Below, piece after piece: positions 20,834-28,497 of a DNA stretch of 45,476 nucleotides. The notes beneath the pieces were generated by a model. It did no database searches. It had not been told where the DNA came from and worked only from the letters and a program-made list of their open reading frames with translations. The stretch is from contig JAUYJB010000060.1 in assembly GCA_030688605.1 (NCBI GenBank), positions 1-45,476 of the forward strand, written 5' to 3'. The first letter of the stretch is position 1, and every line of letters begins with the position of its first letter. Made by a program: the position numbers and the translations under genes. The DNA is from Hyphomicrobiales bacterium (GTDB lineage Bacteria; Pseudomonadota; Alphaproteobacteria; Rhizobiales; NORP267).

Positions 20834-21058
20834 CTAAATCTCCACTTCTTTGAAACACGTCCAGCCGGTTAAAGTGTAATGCGGTTTGGCGTGGCCGGCG
20901 CGAAGGGCATCGCGCAGCCGGTTCGCCAGGTCTTTGCCTTTTTCCGCGTTGGCGGTCAGTTCGCTACCCAATTGCTCGCACATTTCTTTTGTCGGCAGAT
21001 CGTGTATAATGACCGGGTGAGCGGCCTCAAGAAACGCTGCGACGAATATCCAGGTCAT
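20834..21058 (-). CDS. small protein with possible signal peptide (74 aa)
   Basis: A 74-residue protein that starts with MTWIFVAAFLEAAHP, a short hydrophobic N-terminus that could direct export. A helical segment (KEMCEQLGSELTANAEKGKDLANRLRDAL) follows, then a final Cys-containing strand. The two cysteines (C27, C69) are compatible with an oxidised periplasmic protein. GGAG precedes the start. Function unknown. Confidence 0.6.
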   Translation of the reverse strand: MTWIFVAAFLEAAHPVIIHDLPTKEMCEQLGSELTANAEKGKDLANRLRDALRAGHAKPHYTLTGWTCFKEVEI

Positions 21059-21088
21059 GTCTCAGTCTCCTTGGTCTAGCTTCCTGTG

Positions 21089-21110
21089 CTGCCCGGCACT
21101 GGCCGGGCAG
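21089..21110. terminator. strong GC hairpin downstream of the first leftward small gene
   Basis: CTGCCCGGC (21089-21097) and GCCGGGCAG (21102-21110) form a perfect 9-base stem with an ACTG loop, in the gap after the 62-residue gene. There is no run of T on either strand, so it is not a classical intrinsic terminator. It may attenuate transcription or stabilise the mRNA end. Confidence 0.45.
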
Positions 21111-21119
21111 GGCGCGAGG

Positions 21120-21308
21120 CTAGTTGTCAATTTTCACGAGATTGTCGGGAAGAAACCCGCGGAACCTGTTGCTGCGGTCCATGATTACATAGACGAGCTT
21201 TCGTCCCACATGGACGACGTTTCCGTAACGATCGCCTTGCATCCAGGCGTTCGTGGCCGGATGCGTTTGCACTCGATCGTGTTTCTCGAAGTCTCGGATA
21301 TCGGTCAT
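21120..21308 (-). CDS. small conserved-looking phage protein (62 aa)
   Basis: A 62-residue beta-rich protein: VQTHPATNAWMQGDRYGNVVHVGRKLVYVIMD reads as an SH3-like or KOW-like barrel, with FRGFLPDNLVKI as the last strand. Proteins with this H-P-A-T...W-x-x-G...G-x-V pattern are frequent in alphaproteobacterial phages, without known function. It is the first gene of the leftward small-gene transcript. GGAG lies upstream of the ATG. Confidence 0.7.
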   Translation of the reverse strand: MTDIRDFEKHDRVQTHPATNAWMQGDRYGNVVHVGRKLVYVIMDRSNRFRGFLPDNLVKIDN

Positions 21309-21337
21309 GTCTCAATCTCCTCTGTGATCCGATTACC

Positions 21338-21365
21338 CTTATATGGTTCGCAACTCTAATCACAA
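21338..21365 (-). promoter_or_regulatory. candidate leftward promoter of the small-gene cluster
   Basis: On the minus strand TTGTGA (21360-21365) and TATAAG (21338-21343) are 16 bases apart, about 30 bases upstream of the first leftward gene. It is divergent from, and adjacent to, the terS promoter. Confidence 0.45.
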
Positions 21366-21388
21366 CAAGCGCAGGCTGTCAAGCCCGT

Positions 21389-21417
21389 TTGCAATCGTGG
21401 TTAGAAAAGCGTATCAT
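21389..21417 (+). promoter_or_regulatory. candidate rightward promoter of the packaging genes
   Basis: TTGCAA (21389-21394) and TATCAT (21412-21417) are exactly 17 bases apart. The predicted start of transcription, about 21424, is immediately before the terS ATG at 21425, so the mRNA may be leaderless or nearly so. Confidence 0.55.
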
Positions 21418-21424
21418 AGAGGCC

Positions 21425-21883
21425 ATGACCAAAGCCCTCATCGTTAGTGGTTTGTTCGGCCTCGTTTGCGAGCGCATCGCTTTGGGCGACACGCTGACCG
21501 AGGTATGTCAGGAGTTAGACATTTCGCCCAGTGCGTTCTATGACACTTATCGGGGCGACCCCAAGTTACACCAAGAATTTTTGCAGGCGAAGGAAACCGG
21601 CGCCGAGGCGCTGGCCGACAGGTTGCAACACGTCGACAGATACTGCCGCGATGCCGGAATGGCTGGCGTGTTGAGCACCAATTGGCGCTGGTTGCTCGCT
21701 AAGCGCACTCAGAAATACGGCGATAAATCGCAGGGCGAGGATAAGCACGCGGCCGACCTCACAGCCGTGCTGCAAGAGGCCATCGCCCGCATCCCGCGAC
21801 CAGCTGGCGACCAAGCCAAGGTGATTAACTCGCAAGCCACTGAACTAGTTGACCTTTCGGGCGAAGGGCCGACTGATAGCTAA
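21425..21883 (+). CDS. terS: terminase small subunit
   Basis: A 152-residue DNA-recognition subunit of the packaging motor. The N-terminal HTH (LTEVCQELDISPSAFYDTYRGDP) would bind the packaging site, and helices follow (EFLQAKETGAEALADRLQHVD, WRWLLAKRTQKYGDKS). This matches the terS family that precedes terL in many phages. The ATG at 21425 is preferred to an in-frame TTG at 21389, which lies in the -35 of the predicted promoter. It is separated from terL by a G-rich non-coding stretch and a tiny membrane gene. Confidence 0.85.
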   Translation: MTKALIVSGLFGLVCERIALGDTLTEVCQELDISPSAFYDTYRGDPKLHQEFLQAKETGAEALADRLQHVDRYCRDAGMAGVLSTNWRWLLAKRTQKYGDKSQGEDKHAADLTAVLQEAIARIPRPAGDQAKVINSQATELVDLSGEGPTDS

Positions 21884-22155
21884 TCAGCCGACCCGCCCCC
21901 GCTCTCGTTTTGGCGAAGGGGGGCGTGGGGGGCGGGGGGGGCAAAGTTTTGGCAAAGGGGGCGATATCCCGCTTACCCGCAGACAGACCCGGAGGCCCGC
22001 CAAACCGCCGGCCCCGCCCTTCCCGCCCCGGAACCGCGCTTTGCCGTCCAAGGCCCCTCTGAGCCCCTCGGAAGGGCCTTCTAAAGCGTAACCGCCGGTG
22101 CGCTTTCCCGGCCGCGATCCGAAAACCGTTGCGGACCCGGCGAACACCCGTTAAA
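21884..22155 (+). other. G-rich non-coding region between terS and terL, candidate packaging site
   Basis: These 272 bases contain no convincing gene; open frames here are Pro/Arg/Gly-rich. Three G runs of 6, 6 and 8 bases lie at 21918-21941, with another of 5 at 21957-21961, enough for a G-quadruplex on the plus strand. Two direct repeats (next entry) surround them. A position between the terminase genes is compatible with a pac or cos site, but that is inference. Confidence 0.5.
21907..21962 (+). repeat. 17-18 bp direct repeat flanking G runs
   Basis: GTTTTGGCGAAGGGGGGC at 21907-21924 recurs as GTTTTGGCAAAGGGGGC at 21946-21962, starting 39 bases later, with one substitution and one base shorter in the G run. 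Between them lie long G tracts. Repeats of this kind beside terS are candidates for terminase binding. Confidence 0.65.
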
Positions 22156-22275
22156 ATGGATACCGTCATGATCCTGTTCTTCTTCGGTTTCGTAGCCGGC
22201 ATCCTTGCGGCGCTCCTCGCGGGCGCTGTCGCGCTTCTCGTTCTCAGCATCCTGGCCGCCAGGGTGCTACAGTGA
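22156..22275 (+). CDS. 39-residue hydrophobic membrane peptide
   Basis: A very short gene: after MDTVMI it is almost entirely hydrophobic (LFFFGFVAGILAALLAGAV and onward), enough for one long transmembrane helix, ending in ARVLQ. Its stop overlaps the terL GTG start (GTGA), which supports translation and coupling. No function recognised. The upstream region lacks a strong ribosome-binding site. Confidence 0.6.
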   Translation: MDTVMILFFFGFVAGILAALLAGAVALLVLSILAARVLQ

Positions 22276-23783
22276 ACCAGCAGGAATTCGACCGCAAGCT
22301 GGCGGATCAGTTCGGGCGCTTCTACACCGATCCGCTCGGGTTCGTTCTGTTCGCCTTCCCGTGGGGCAAAAAGGGGACCGCGCTCGAAAAATACCCGGAC
22401 GGCCCGGACAAGTGGACCCGCAGGCTGTTCGCGGCCCTGGCCGAGCACACCTTGCAAAACCTGTCGCGCGCCGATCGCGGCGAGGAATTGAAAATATTCC
22501 GCTCCGCCGTGGCGTCCGGCCACGGGGTCGGCAAATCGGCGACGGTCGCCTGGCTGATTATGTGGCTGATGTCGACGCGCCATAAATGCTGCGGCGTCGT
22601 CACGGCCATGACGGAAGTCCAGCTTCGCACGAAAACATGGCCGGAGCTTGCCAAGTGGCACGGGCTTGCGATCAACAGGCACTGGTTCAAGTGGACGGCG
22701 ACGCAGTTCTACAGCTTGCGCGTGTCGGAGGGGGAGCGTCGCCACTATACGTTTAACGCGATTACCTGGTCTCTGGACCGCACCGAGGGCTTTCAGGGCC
22801 TCCACAACGCCGGAGGCGCCGTCGTGGTCATTGAGGACGAAGCGTCGGGTATCGACGATCAGATTTCGGAGGTTATCACGGGCGCGTTCACGGATGGGGA
22901 GCCTTTTTGGTTCAAGTTTGGAAACCCCACCAAAAACGAGGGGTATTTTTTCGAGTGCTTCCATAAATATCGCAAATACTGGTGGACAACAAATGTCGAC
23001 AGCCGCGAGGTACGGGTAAGCAACAAGGGGTACCTTGAGGAAGTTCTGGGTATGTTCGGGGTCGACAGCAACGAGGCCCGCAAGCGGGTGCTAGGGCAGT
23101 TCCCGCGTTCCGACGCATTGCAGTTTATACCCGCCGAGCTTGTGCGGGAGGCGGTCGCCCGGCCCACACCGCCGAAAGATGACGGGGCGCCTCTTATCGC
23201 CGGCGTCGACGTGGCGGTCGGGGGAGGGGACCTGACGGTCATCCGCTTCCGCAAGGGCCTCGACGCGCGCTCGATCCCGCCTATTCGCCTGGACACCGGC
23301 GATAGCATCGCGGTGGCCACGAAGGTCGCCGAGGCGATAGACGCCTGGAACCCGGACGCCGTGTTTGTCGACGAGATCGGCGTCGGAAAAGGTGTTGCCG
23401 ACATCTTGCGGCAATTGGGGTACAGGATTATTCCGGTCAACGCCGGGCCGCCCGCGGACAACAGGTTGAAGTTCCGCGATAAGAAAGCGGAGATGTGGGC
23501 GGACATGAAGCAGTGGATGATCGAGGGTGGCGCGCTGCCCGATGACGAGAGGCTGTTTAGCGACTTGATCGGCCCCCACTACGATCACACACTGAAAATG
23601 CAGCTTTATATCGAAAGCAAGAGGGACATGCGCCGCCGCGGCCTTCATAGCCCTGACGACGCGGACGCCCTGGCCCTCACGTTCGCGCGGCGCGTCGGCC
23701 GCACCGATCTTGCGTCCCACCGCCTGCGCCGGCAGACGGTGGCGAAAGATGTGGACTACGACGTGTTCAACGTGGTAGGATAA
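22272..23783 (+). CDS. terL: terminase large subunit
   Basis: A 503-residue packaging motor. The ATPase domain has Walker A SGHGVGKS (82-89, K88), Walker B VVVIEDEA (D189, E190) and a coupling region near FGNPT (217-221). The nuclease domain has AGVDVAVGGGD (D313), VFVDEIG (D367, E368) and HSPDDADALALTF (D462-D465). These are the classical motifs for ATP-driven translocation and DNA cleavage at the portal. It starts at GTG 22272, overlapping the small membrane gene. Confidence 0.95.
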   Translation: MNQQEFDRKLADQFGRFYTDPLGFVLFAFPWGKKGTALEKYPDGPDKWTRRLFAALAEHTLQNLSRADRGEELKIFRSAVASGHGVGKSATVAWLIMWLMSTRHKCCGVVTAMTEVQLRTKTWPELAKWHGLAINRHWFKWTATQFYSLRVSEGERRHYTFNAITWSLDRTEGFQGLHNAGGAVVVIEDEASGIDDQISEVITGAFTDGEPFWFKFGNPTKNEGYFFECFHKYRKYWWTTNVDSREVRVSNKGYLEEVLGMFGVDSNEARKRVLGQFPRSDALQFIPAELVREAVARPTPPKDDGAPLIAGVDVAVGGGDLTVIRFRKGLDARSIPPIRLDTGDSIAVATKVAEAIDAWNPDAVFVDEIGVGKGVADILRQLGYRIIPVNAGPPADNRLKFRDKKAEMWADMKQWMIEGGALPDDERLFSDLIGPHYDHTLKMQLYIESKRDMRRRGLHSPDDADALALTFARRVGRTDLASHRLRRQTVAKDVDYDVFNVVG

Positions 23784-23815
23784 TCCTATCGCGATATTTT
23801 TAGGAAGGCGGGAAG

Positions 23816-24019
23816 ATGTCTATTTTCGGCGGCTCGAAAGCCAAACCGACCCCCCTGCCGCCCGCGCCGCGGGCCGAGGACAAGAAGGCGGCCGCCGCCG
23901 CCACTACGTCCGCCCGGCTCCTGGCCGCACAATCCGGCGGCTATCAGTCCACGGTGCGCGCCGGCGGCATGGGCCTGCCGGACCCGCTCACGACGACCGC
24001 GAAGCTGCTGGGGCTGTAA
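23816..24019 (+). CDS. small structural-region protein (67 aa)
   Basis: A 67-residue Ala/Pro/Lys-rich protein, mostly disordered (MSIFGGSKAKPTPLPPAPRAED), with a helical middle (AAAAATTSARLLAAQ) and ending LLGL. Short proteins with an N-terminal S-I-F-G-G and a C-terminal LLG occur between terL and portal in related podoviruses. A head-assembly role is inferred from position. GGAAGG precedes the start. Confidence 0.7.
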   Translation: MSIFGGSKAKPTPLPPAPRAEDKKAAAAATTSARLLAAQSGGYQSTVRAGGMGLPDPLTTTAKLLGL

Positions 24020-24210
24020 TGGACGGCACGGAACGCTTCATGTCGGTGCGCCGCCGGCGCATAGCGGCGCAATACCGAGCGGCGGCGAAGGCCGAATACG
24101 AGCGCACCCTGGCCTACCGGGTCGAGTGTTTATTGCGCCTCGTTTGGAAGGCCCCGCGCGCCTTGCTGCGTTCGCGGCTGCTGTCCACGACCTATCTGAC
24201 GGGGTTTTGA
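24019..24210 (+). CDS. small basic protein before the portal (63 aa)
   Basis: A 63-residue, strongly basic helical protein (RRRRIAAQYRAAAKAEYERTLAYR) whose ATG shares a base with the previous stop (TAATG). A hydrophobic patch (ECLLRLVWKAP) follows. Context suggests a virion-assembly accessory role; no family recognised. Confidence 0.6.
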   Translation: MDGTERFMSVRRRRIAAQYRAAAKAEYERTLAYRVECLLRLVWKAPRALLRSRLLSTTYLTGF

Positions 24211-24217
24211 GGGCTAC

Positions 24218-25915
24218 ATGGCTTATGCGACCTCCGCCGCGCAGGGCACGACGCCGCAGGATACTCGCGGCTATCGGCTCGTGCAGCTTTACAACCAGGC
24301 GAAGTCGATGCGCTCGGAACTCGACGCGCACTGCCTGGAGATCGCCGAGCGCATTCTGCCGCGCCAGATGGGCGATTTCTTCGGCCATCCGCTGCCGGAG
24401 GGCAGCAAGCGCACCGACCGTATCCTCGATGCCGGGCCGGCTAAGGGGCTGGAGCGGTTCGCGGCGGTCATGGAAAGCATCAGCACGCCGCGCAATTCGC
24501 GCTGGCACCGGCTACGCGCCAGCGACAAGACGCTGATGAAGTCGCTGCCGGTTCGGCAGTATTTCGACGACATTACCGACACGCTGTTCCGGCTGCGCTA
24601 CTCCACCAAAGCCAACTACCCCACGATCCAGCACGAAAGCTACACGTCGATGGGCGCCTTCGGCACCGGGCAGTTCCGGGTCGAAAAACCGCGCGAAAAA
24701 GGCGAGCGCGGGTTCCGTTATACGCCAATCCACCTTGGCCGCATCTATTTCATGGCCGACTATCAGGGCCGGATCACGACAGCCATTCGGTCGTTTTTCT
24801 ATACCGCCAGGCAGGCGGTCGAGATGTTCGCCCCCGACGGCAACCTCGACAAGCTGCCTCAGGCGGTCAAGAGGGAATACGAGAAGCCGGTCGGGCAGCG
24901 TAGCGAGCGGCCGACCTTCGAGTTCATTCACGTCATCATGCCGAACGAGGCCCGCGACCGCCGGGCGCTCGACCATCGGGGGATGCCGTTCACGTCGGAA
25001 TATGTCTGCGTCGAAAGCAAGTACGTGGTCGAGACAGGCGGGTACCGCACCTGGCCTATTCCGATCAACCGCTACGTCACCGGCCCCGGCGAGGTCTACG
25101 GCCGCTCGCCCGCCATGCTGGCGCTGCCGGCCATCAAGACCCTCAACGAGGAGAAGCGCGTCCTGCTGATGCAGGGGCACCGCGCTGTGCAGCCGATCAT
25201 TCTCGGGGCCGACGATGGCGTGATCGACAAGTTCAGCCTGCGCCCCGGCCACTTCGTCGCCGGCGGCGTGTCGCCGTCCGGGCAGAAGCTCGTGCACGAG
25301 TTTGGGCAGAACGCCCGCGTCGATGTCGGCTTGGAGTTGATGCAGCTTGAGCGCAAGGACATCGACGATCTGTTCCTTGTCACGCTTTTCCAAATCCTCG
25401 TCGAGACGCCGCAGATGACGGCGACCGAGGTTTTGGAGCGTGTCCGCGAGAAAGGCATTCTGCTCGCCCCGACCGCCGGCCGCCAGCAAGTCGATTGCGC
25501 CGGGCCGATGATCGAGCGGGAGCTTGACCTGGCCGCCGAGCAGGGGTTGCTGCCGCCGATGCCGGCCGAACTGGTCGAGGCCGAGGGCGAGTACGAGGTC
25601 GAGTACGAAAGCCCGCTCGCCCGGATGCAGAGGGCCGAGGAGGTCGTGGGCCTCAACCGCACGCTCCAGATCATAGCGCCCTACGTGGAACTGACCGGCG
25701 ACCGCACGCCGCTGATGCATCTCAACATGGACAAGGCCATGCCGACGATCGCGTGGACGAACGCCATCCCCGCCGACTGGATGCGCTCGGAGGACGAGGT
25801 TGCGGAATTGAAGGAACAGGCCGCGCAGCAGGCGCAGATGCAGCAGGCGATAGAGGCGGCGCCCGCGATGGCCGGCCTCGTGAAGACTGCCGGACCGAAC
25901 CAGAAGCAGGGCTAG
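24218..25915 (+). CDS. portal (head-to-tail connector) protein, T7 gp8-like
   Basis: A 565-residue protein matching the podoviral head-tail connector family: N-terminal RLVQLYNQAKSMRSELDAHC, then WHRLRASD and the HESYTSMGAFGTGQF region, the crown/stem segment around PGEVYGRSPAM (about 285-300), NEEKRVLLMQGH and a C-terminal acidic, Gln-rich helix. Twelve copies would form the ring through which DNA enters and leaves and to which the adaptor binds. It is followed by scaffold and capsid genes, as in T7-like and BPP-1-like phages. Confidence 0.92.
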   Translation: MAYATSAAQGTTPQDTRGYRLVQLYNQAKSMRSELDAHCLEIAERILPRQMGDFFGHPLPEGSKRTDRILDAGPAKGLERFAAVMESISTPRNSRWHRLRASDKTLMKSLPVRQYFDDITDTLFRLRYSTKANYPTIQHESYTSMGAFGTGQFRVEKPREKGERGFRYTPIHLGRIYFMADYQGRITTAIRSFFYTARQAVEMFAPDGNLDKLPQAVKREYEKPVGQRSERPTFEFIHVIMPNEARDRRALDHRGMPFTSEYVCVESKYVVETGGYRTWPIPINRYVTGPGEVYGRSPAMLALPAIKTLNEEKRVLLMQGHRAVQPIILGADDGVIDKFSLRPGHFVAGGVSPSGQKLVHEFGQNARVDVGLELMQLERKDIDDLFLVTLFQILVETPQMTATEVLERVREKGILLAPTAGRQQVDCAGPMIERELDLAAEQGLLPPMPAELVEAEGEYEVEYESPLARMQRAEEVVGLNRTLQIIAPYVELTGDRTPLMHLNMDKAMPTIAWTNAIPADWMRSEDEVAELKEQAAQQAQMQQAIEAAPAMAGLVKTAGPNQKQG

Positions 25916-25919
25916 GGGC

Positions 25920-26228
25920 TTGCCGTTTAAGCGCGCCAAGGATTTTTTGAGCCGCCGGCGGCAGGCTTATGCGCGCGTCTTCGACGATGGCAACGCGGAC
26001 GCCGGGCGCGTCCTGGAAGATCTTATGCAGTTCTGCCGCTTCGGGCAGACGGCGTTTCACCCTGACCAGCGCGTTACCGATGTCCTGATCGGGCGGCAGG
26101 AAGTGCTCTACCGCATCCTCGACCACGCCCGGCTAGACACCGACGTGCTGTTCCAGAAATACAACATCACTTCCCACAGCCCGCGTGCGCGGGCGTTCAA
26201 GATGGAGACCGACGACGATGTGGAATGA
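25920..26228 (+). CDS. Bbp19-like structural-region protein
   Basis: A 102-residue protein starting at a TTG 4 bases after the portal stop; no earlier ATG is available. The core GRVLEDLMQFCRFGQTAFHPDQRVTD, IGRQEVLYRILDHARLD and VLFQKYN follow the pattern of the small Bbp19-type proteins of Bordetella phage BPP-1 and relatives, found between portal and scaffold. The precise role is unknown. Its stop overlaps the scaffold start by 11 bases. Confidence 0.75.
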   Translation: MPFKRAKDFLSRRRQAYARVFDDGNADAGRVLEDLMQFCRFGQTAFHPDQRVTDVLIGRQEVLYRILDHARLDTDVLFQKYNITSHSPRARAFKMETDDDVE

Positions 26229-27147
26229 CCGATATTCGGATGGTTGGGGCGGCGCCCTCCATGAAGGCGAAGGCGGCGGCTCTGGTGCGGGCGACGGCGG
26301 TGCGGCCGGCGCTGGCGACAAGGGCGCCGGTGCGGGCGAGGGCGACAAGAGAGCAGGGCTGTGGTACGCCGGCATTGAGAACGAGGCCGTGCGCGACCTG
26401 ATGGCCGCGAAGGCGTTTGACGATCCCAAGAAGGTCGGCGAAGCGTACTACCATCTCAACCGCTTGCATTCCGGCAGCGACGACTATGTGGTCAAGCCCG
26501 CGGCCGACGCCGATCCCAAGCAACTGGCCGAGTTTTATAACAAGGTCAATGGCGTGCCGGCCGATGCGAAGGGCTACGACCTCAAGTTCGGCGAGGATGT
26601 CAAGGTCGACGAAGGTTTCCTCGGTACGGCGAAGGGCTGGTTCCACGCCCACGGTTTGCGCCCCGACCAGGCGCAGGGGCTTGCTAACGACTGGAACAAG
26701 TTCGTCACCGAGGCCGGCGGGAAAGCCGTGCAGGAGAAGCAAGCGGAAGCCGACACCCAGGTCGCGCAGCTTCGCCAAAAGTACGACGCGCAGGGTAAGG
26801 GGGCGTTCGACCAGTTCGTTGCCAACGGGCAGAAGGCCGTGGCCGGGTTGGAGCTTCCGAAGGACATGCTCGACCGGCTGGACGCCTCGCACGGCGTCGC
26901 CTCCACGTTGGAGTTACTTGCCGCGATCGGCTCGCGCATCGGCGGCGAGGCGCCGTTCCGGGGCGACGACCGCGGCGGCGGGTTCGATGCGGTCAGCACG
27001 CCCGAGATGGCGCGCGTCGAGCTTGCGAAGTTGCAGGGGGAAAAGGGCTTCCAGGACAGCCTGCTCGACATACACGACTCGATGCACGCCGTAAACACGG
27101 CCCGCTATCGCAAGTTGCAGGAGGTCGCATATGGCAAGAGGAAGTAA
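26218..27147 (+). CDS. capsid scaffold-like protein
   Basis: A 309-residue acidic protein directly before the capsid unit. After a Gly/Ala-rich disordered N-terminus (about 10-45), the sequence GLWYAGIENEAVRDLMAAKAFDDP, the YYHLNRLHSG segment and VVKP...AEFYNKVNGVP follow the pattern of podoviral scaffolds. A helical region and an acidic C-terminus ending YGKRK complete it. It would guide procapsid assembly and then leave. The ATG at 26218 is chosen because the N-terminal extension upstream lies inside the Bbp19-like gene. Confidence 0.82.
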   Translation: MWNDRYSDGWGGALHEGEGGGSGAGDGGAAGAGDKGAGAGEGDKRAGLWYAGIENEAVRDLMAAKAFDDPKKVGEAYYHLNRLHSGSDDYVVKPAADADPKQLAEFYNKVNGVPADAKGYDLKFGEDVKVDEGFLGTAKGWFHAHGLRPDQAQGLANDWNKFVTEAGGKAVQEKQAEADTQVAQLRQKYDAQGKGAFDQFVANGQKAVAGLELPKDMLDRLDASHGVASTLELLAAIGSRIGGEAPFRGDDRGGGFDAVSTPEMARVELAKLQGEKGFQDSLLDIHDSMHAVNTARYRKLQEVAYGKRK

Positions 27148-27331
27148 ACCCTTGGGGCTCCCGGCGCAGCAGGCGGCCGGAACCCTCGGGCCGGATAAGT
27201 GGGCCGAGTACGTGCGGTTGAGTTGCGTCGAGTTCGCCGTCGGCAACGCGACGCGGCATTCGATCGGCGACAGTCCCGAGGCCATAGTGGCGTTCGCGGG
27301 CGCCTTCGAGAAATTCGTTCGCGGAAAGTGA
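27131..27331 (+). CDS. small protein between scaffold and capsid (66 aa)
   Basis: A 66-residue protein starting inside the scaffold gene's 3' end, with GGAGG upstream of the ATG. The central segment EYVRLSCVEFAVGNATRH and the Ala/Phe-rich end (AIVAFAGAFEKFV) look helical. No family recognised. Its stop is directly followed by the capsid promoter. Confidence 0.65.
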   Translation: MARGSKPLGLPAQQAAGTLGPDKWAEYVRLSCVEFAVGNATRHSIGDSPEAIVAFAGAFEKFVRGK

Positions 27332-27360
27332 TTGACATTTCGCACCGCGATTGAAATAAT
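27332..27360 (+). promoter_or_regulatory. strong sigma70-type promoter for the capsid gene
   Basis: A consensus TTGACA (27332-27337) and AATAAT (27355-27360) are 17 bases apart, the best promoter match I saw in the window. Transcription would begin near 27367, at the base of the first leader hairpin, and produce a 5' leader of about 217 bases. Confidence 0.75.
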
Positions 27361-27366
27361 AGATGG

Positions 27367-27579
27367 GTCGCACTTTGTTGCGACGGGTCTATCTCCTCTC
27401 CCCCTCCGGGTGCAGGGCGGGCTTCCTTGCCTCCTTCCGCCCTGCACCCGACCGGGAGGGTTCGCCCGCGGAAACGCGGGCTAGAGCGATACCCCGGCGC
27501 CCTGCCGGGCCGCTGACCTTTTCGGGCCGGCACAACCGACACCCCGAGCCAACTTCGGTTCAACACGAATATGGGGTGT
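27367..27579 (+). ncRNA. structured 5' leader of the capsid mRNA
   Basis: The leader holds five stems in a row. Stem 1 is GTCGCA/TGCGAC (27367-27384). Stem 2 is a perfect 14-base stem 27407-27420/27437-27450, extendable past a bulge by CCCTC (27402-27406) with GAGGG (27456-27460). Stem 3 is GCCCGCG/CGCGGGC with a GAAA tetraloop (27464-27481). Stem 4 is CCCGGC/GCCGGG (27493-27509). Stem 5 is ACACCCC (27539-27545) with GGGGTGT (27573-27579). The last covers the only Shine-Dalgarno-like bases before the capsid ATG at 27584. A role in translational control is inferred. Confidence 0.6.
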
Positions 27580-27583
27580 TCAC

Positions 27584-28468
27584 ATGGAACCCTTTGAAAT
27601 TCCCGCACATTTTCATCGCTCTTACACGAGCAACGTGGAAATGTTGCTACGGCGTATGGGGCCGGTTCTCCTGCCCTACGTCTCGATGGGCGCCTACAGC
27701 GGCGAGGCCGCGCAGGTCGTCAAGCAGTTCGGTGACGTTGAGTTCTCCGAGAAAACCACTCGGCACAGCGACACGCAATTCGACGAGTTGATCCACAAGC
27801 AAAGGTGGGTCTTCCCGACGGACTATGTGCTCGCCATCCCGGTCGACAAGGAAGACGAGCTTAAGATGCTCGACAGTCCGCTGTCGCCCTACGCCGAGGC
27901 CGGCCGCCTGGCCTATGGCAAGAAGATCGACGATATCATCATCCCGTCCTTCTTCGCGTCGGCTCAGACCGGCAAGAACGGCGCCACCCCCACAGTCTAC
28001 GACACGAACAACACGGTCGAAGTCAACCTGCCGACCGGCGCCGACCGTGGCCTGACTATCGAGAAGCTCCGCAAGGCCCGCAGGCTTATGCTCCAGAAGC
28101 ATATCGACCTCAAGGCCGAGCAGCCGTATATCGGCGTCACGGCCGTTCAGTTGGACGACCTGCTCGCCAACACCACGGTCACGAGCGCCGACTACAACTC
28201 GGTCAAGGCCCTGGTCAACGGCGAAATCGACACCTTCCTCGGCTTCAAGTTCGTTCACAACGAGGGTTTCGAGGTGGACGCGAACGCCGATCGCAAGTGC
28301 CCTGTCTGGGTCAAGTCCGGCATTCATTTTGCTCAGTGGAACGGGTTGGTTACTCGCATCGGCGACCGCGCCGACAAGAACTATCTGACCCAAATTCACA
28401 TGAGCTTCTCCGGGGCCGCGACGCGGGTTAACGAGGATAAGGTTTTCCAAATCCTCTGCGCCGAATAA
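27584..28468 (+). CDS. major capsid protein
   Basis: A 294-residue protein of the Phage_capsid_2 type (HK97 fold): N-terminal HFHRSYTSNVEMLLRRMG, then TTRHSDTQFDEL, RWVFPTDYVLAIPVDKEDELKM, YAEAGRLAYGKKIDDIII and the GKNG loop, with YIGVTAVQLDDLLANTTV in the second half. The order of motifs agrees with capsids of BPP-1-like podoviruses. It is preceded by the strongest promoter and a structured leader, consistent with high, regulated expression. No internal frameshift or decoration domain is seen. Confidence 0.9.
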   Translation: MEPFEIPAHFHRSYTSNVEMLLRRMGPVLLPYVSMGAYSGEAAQVVKQFGDVEFSEKTTRHSDTQFDELIHKQRWVFPTDYVLAIPVDKEDELKMLDSPLSPYAEAGRLAYGKKIDDIIIPSFFASAQTGKNGATPTVYDTNNTVEVNLPTGADRGLTIEKLRKARRLMLQKHIDLKAEQPYIGVTAVQLDDLLANTTVTSADYNSVKALVNGEIDTFLGFKFVHNEGFEVDANADRKCPVWVKSGIHFAQWNGLVTRIGDRADKNYLTQIHMSFSGAATRVNEDKVFQILCAE

Positions 28469-28497
28469 CCGTGGCATCGCACGAAAGGACTTGAACT

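Noticed and set aside
21060-21119. Rho-independent terminator at the hairpin 21089-21110
   Set aside because: The stem is strong, but there is no T run on either strand, so I report it only as a hairpin with limited confidence.
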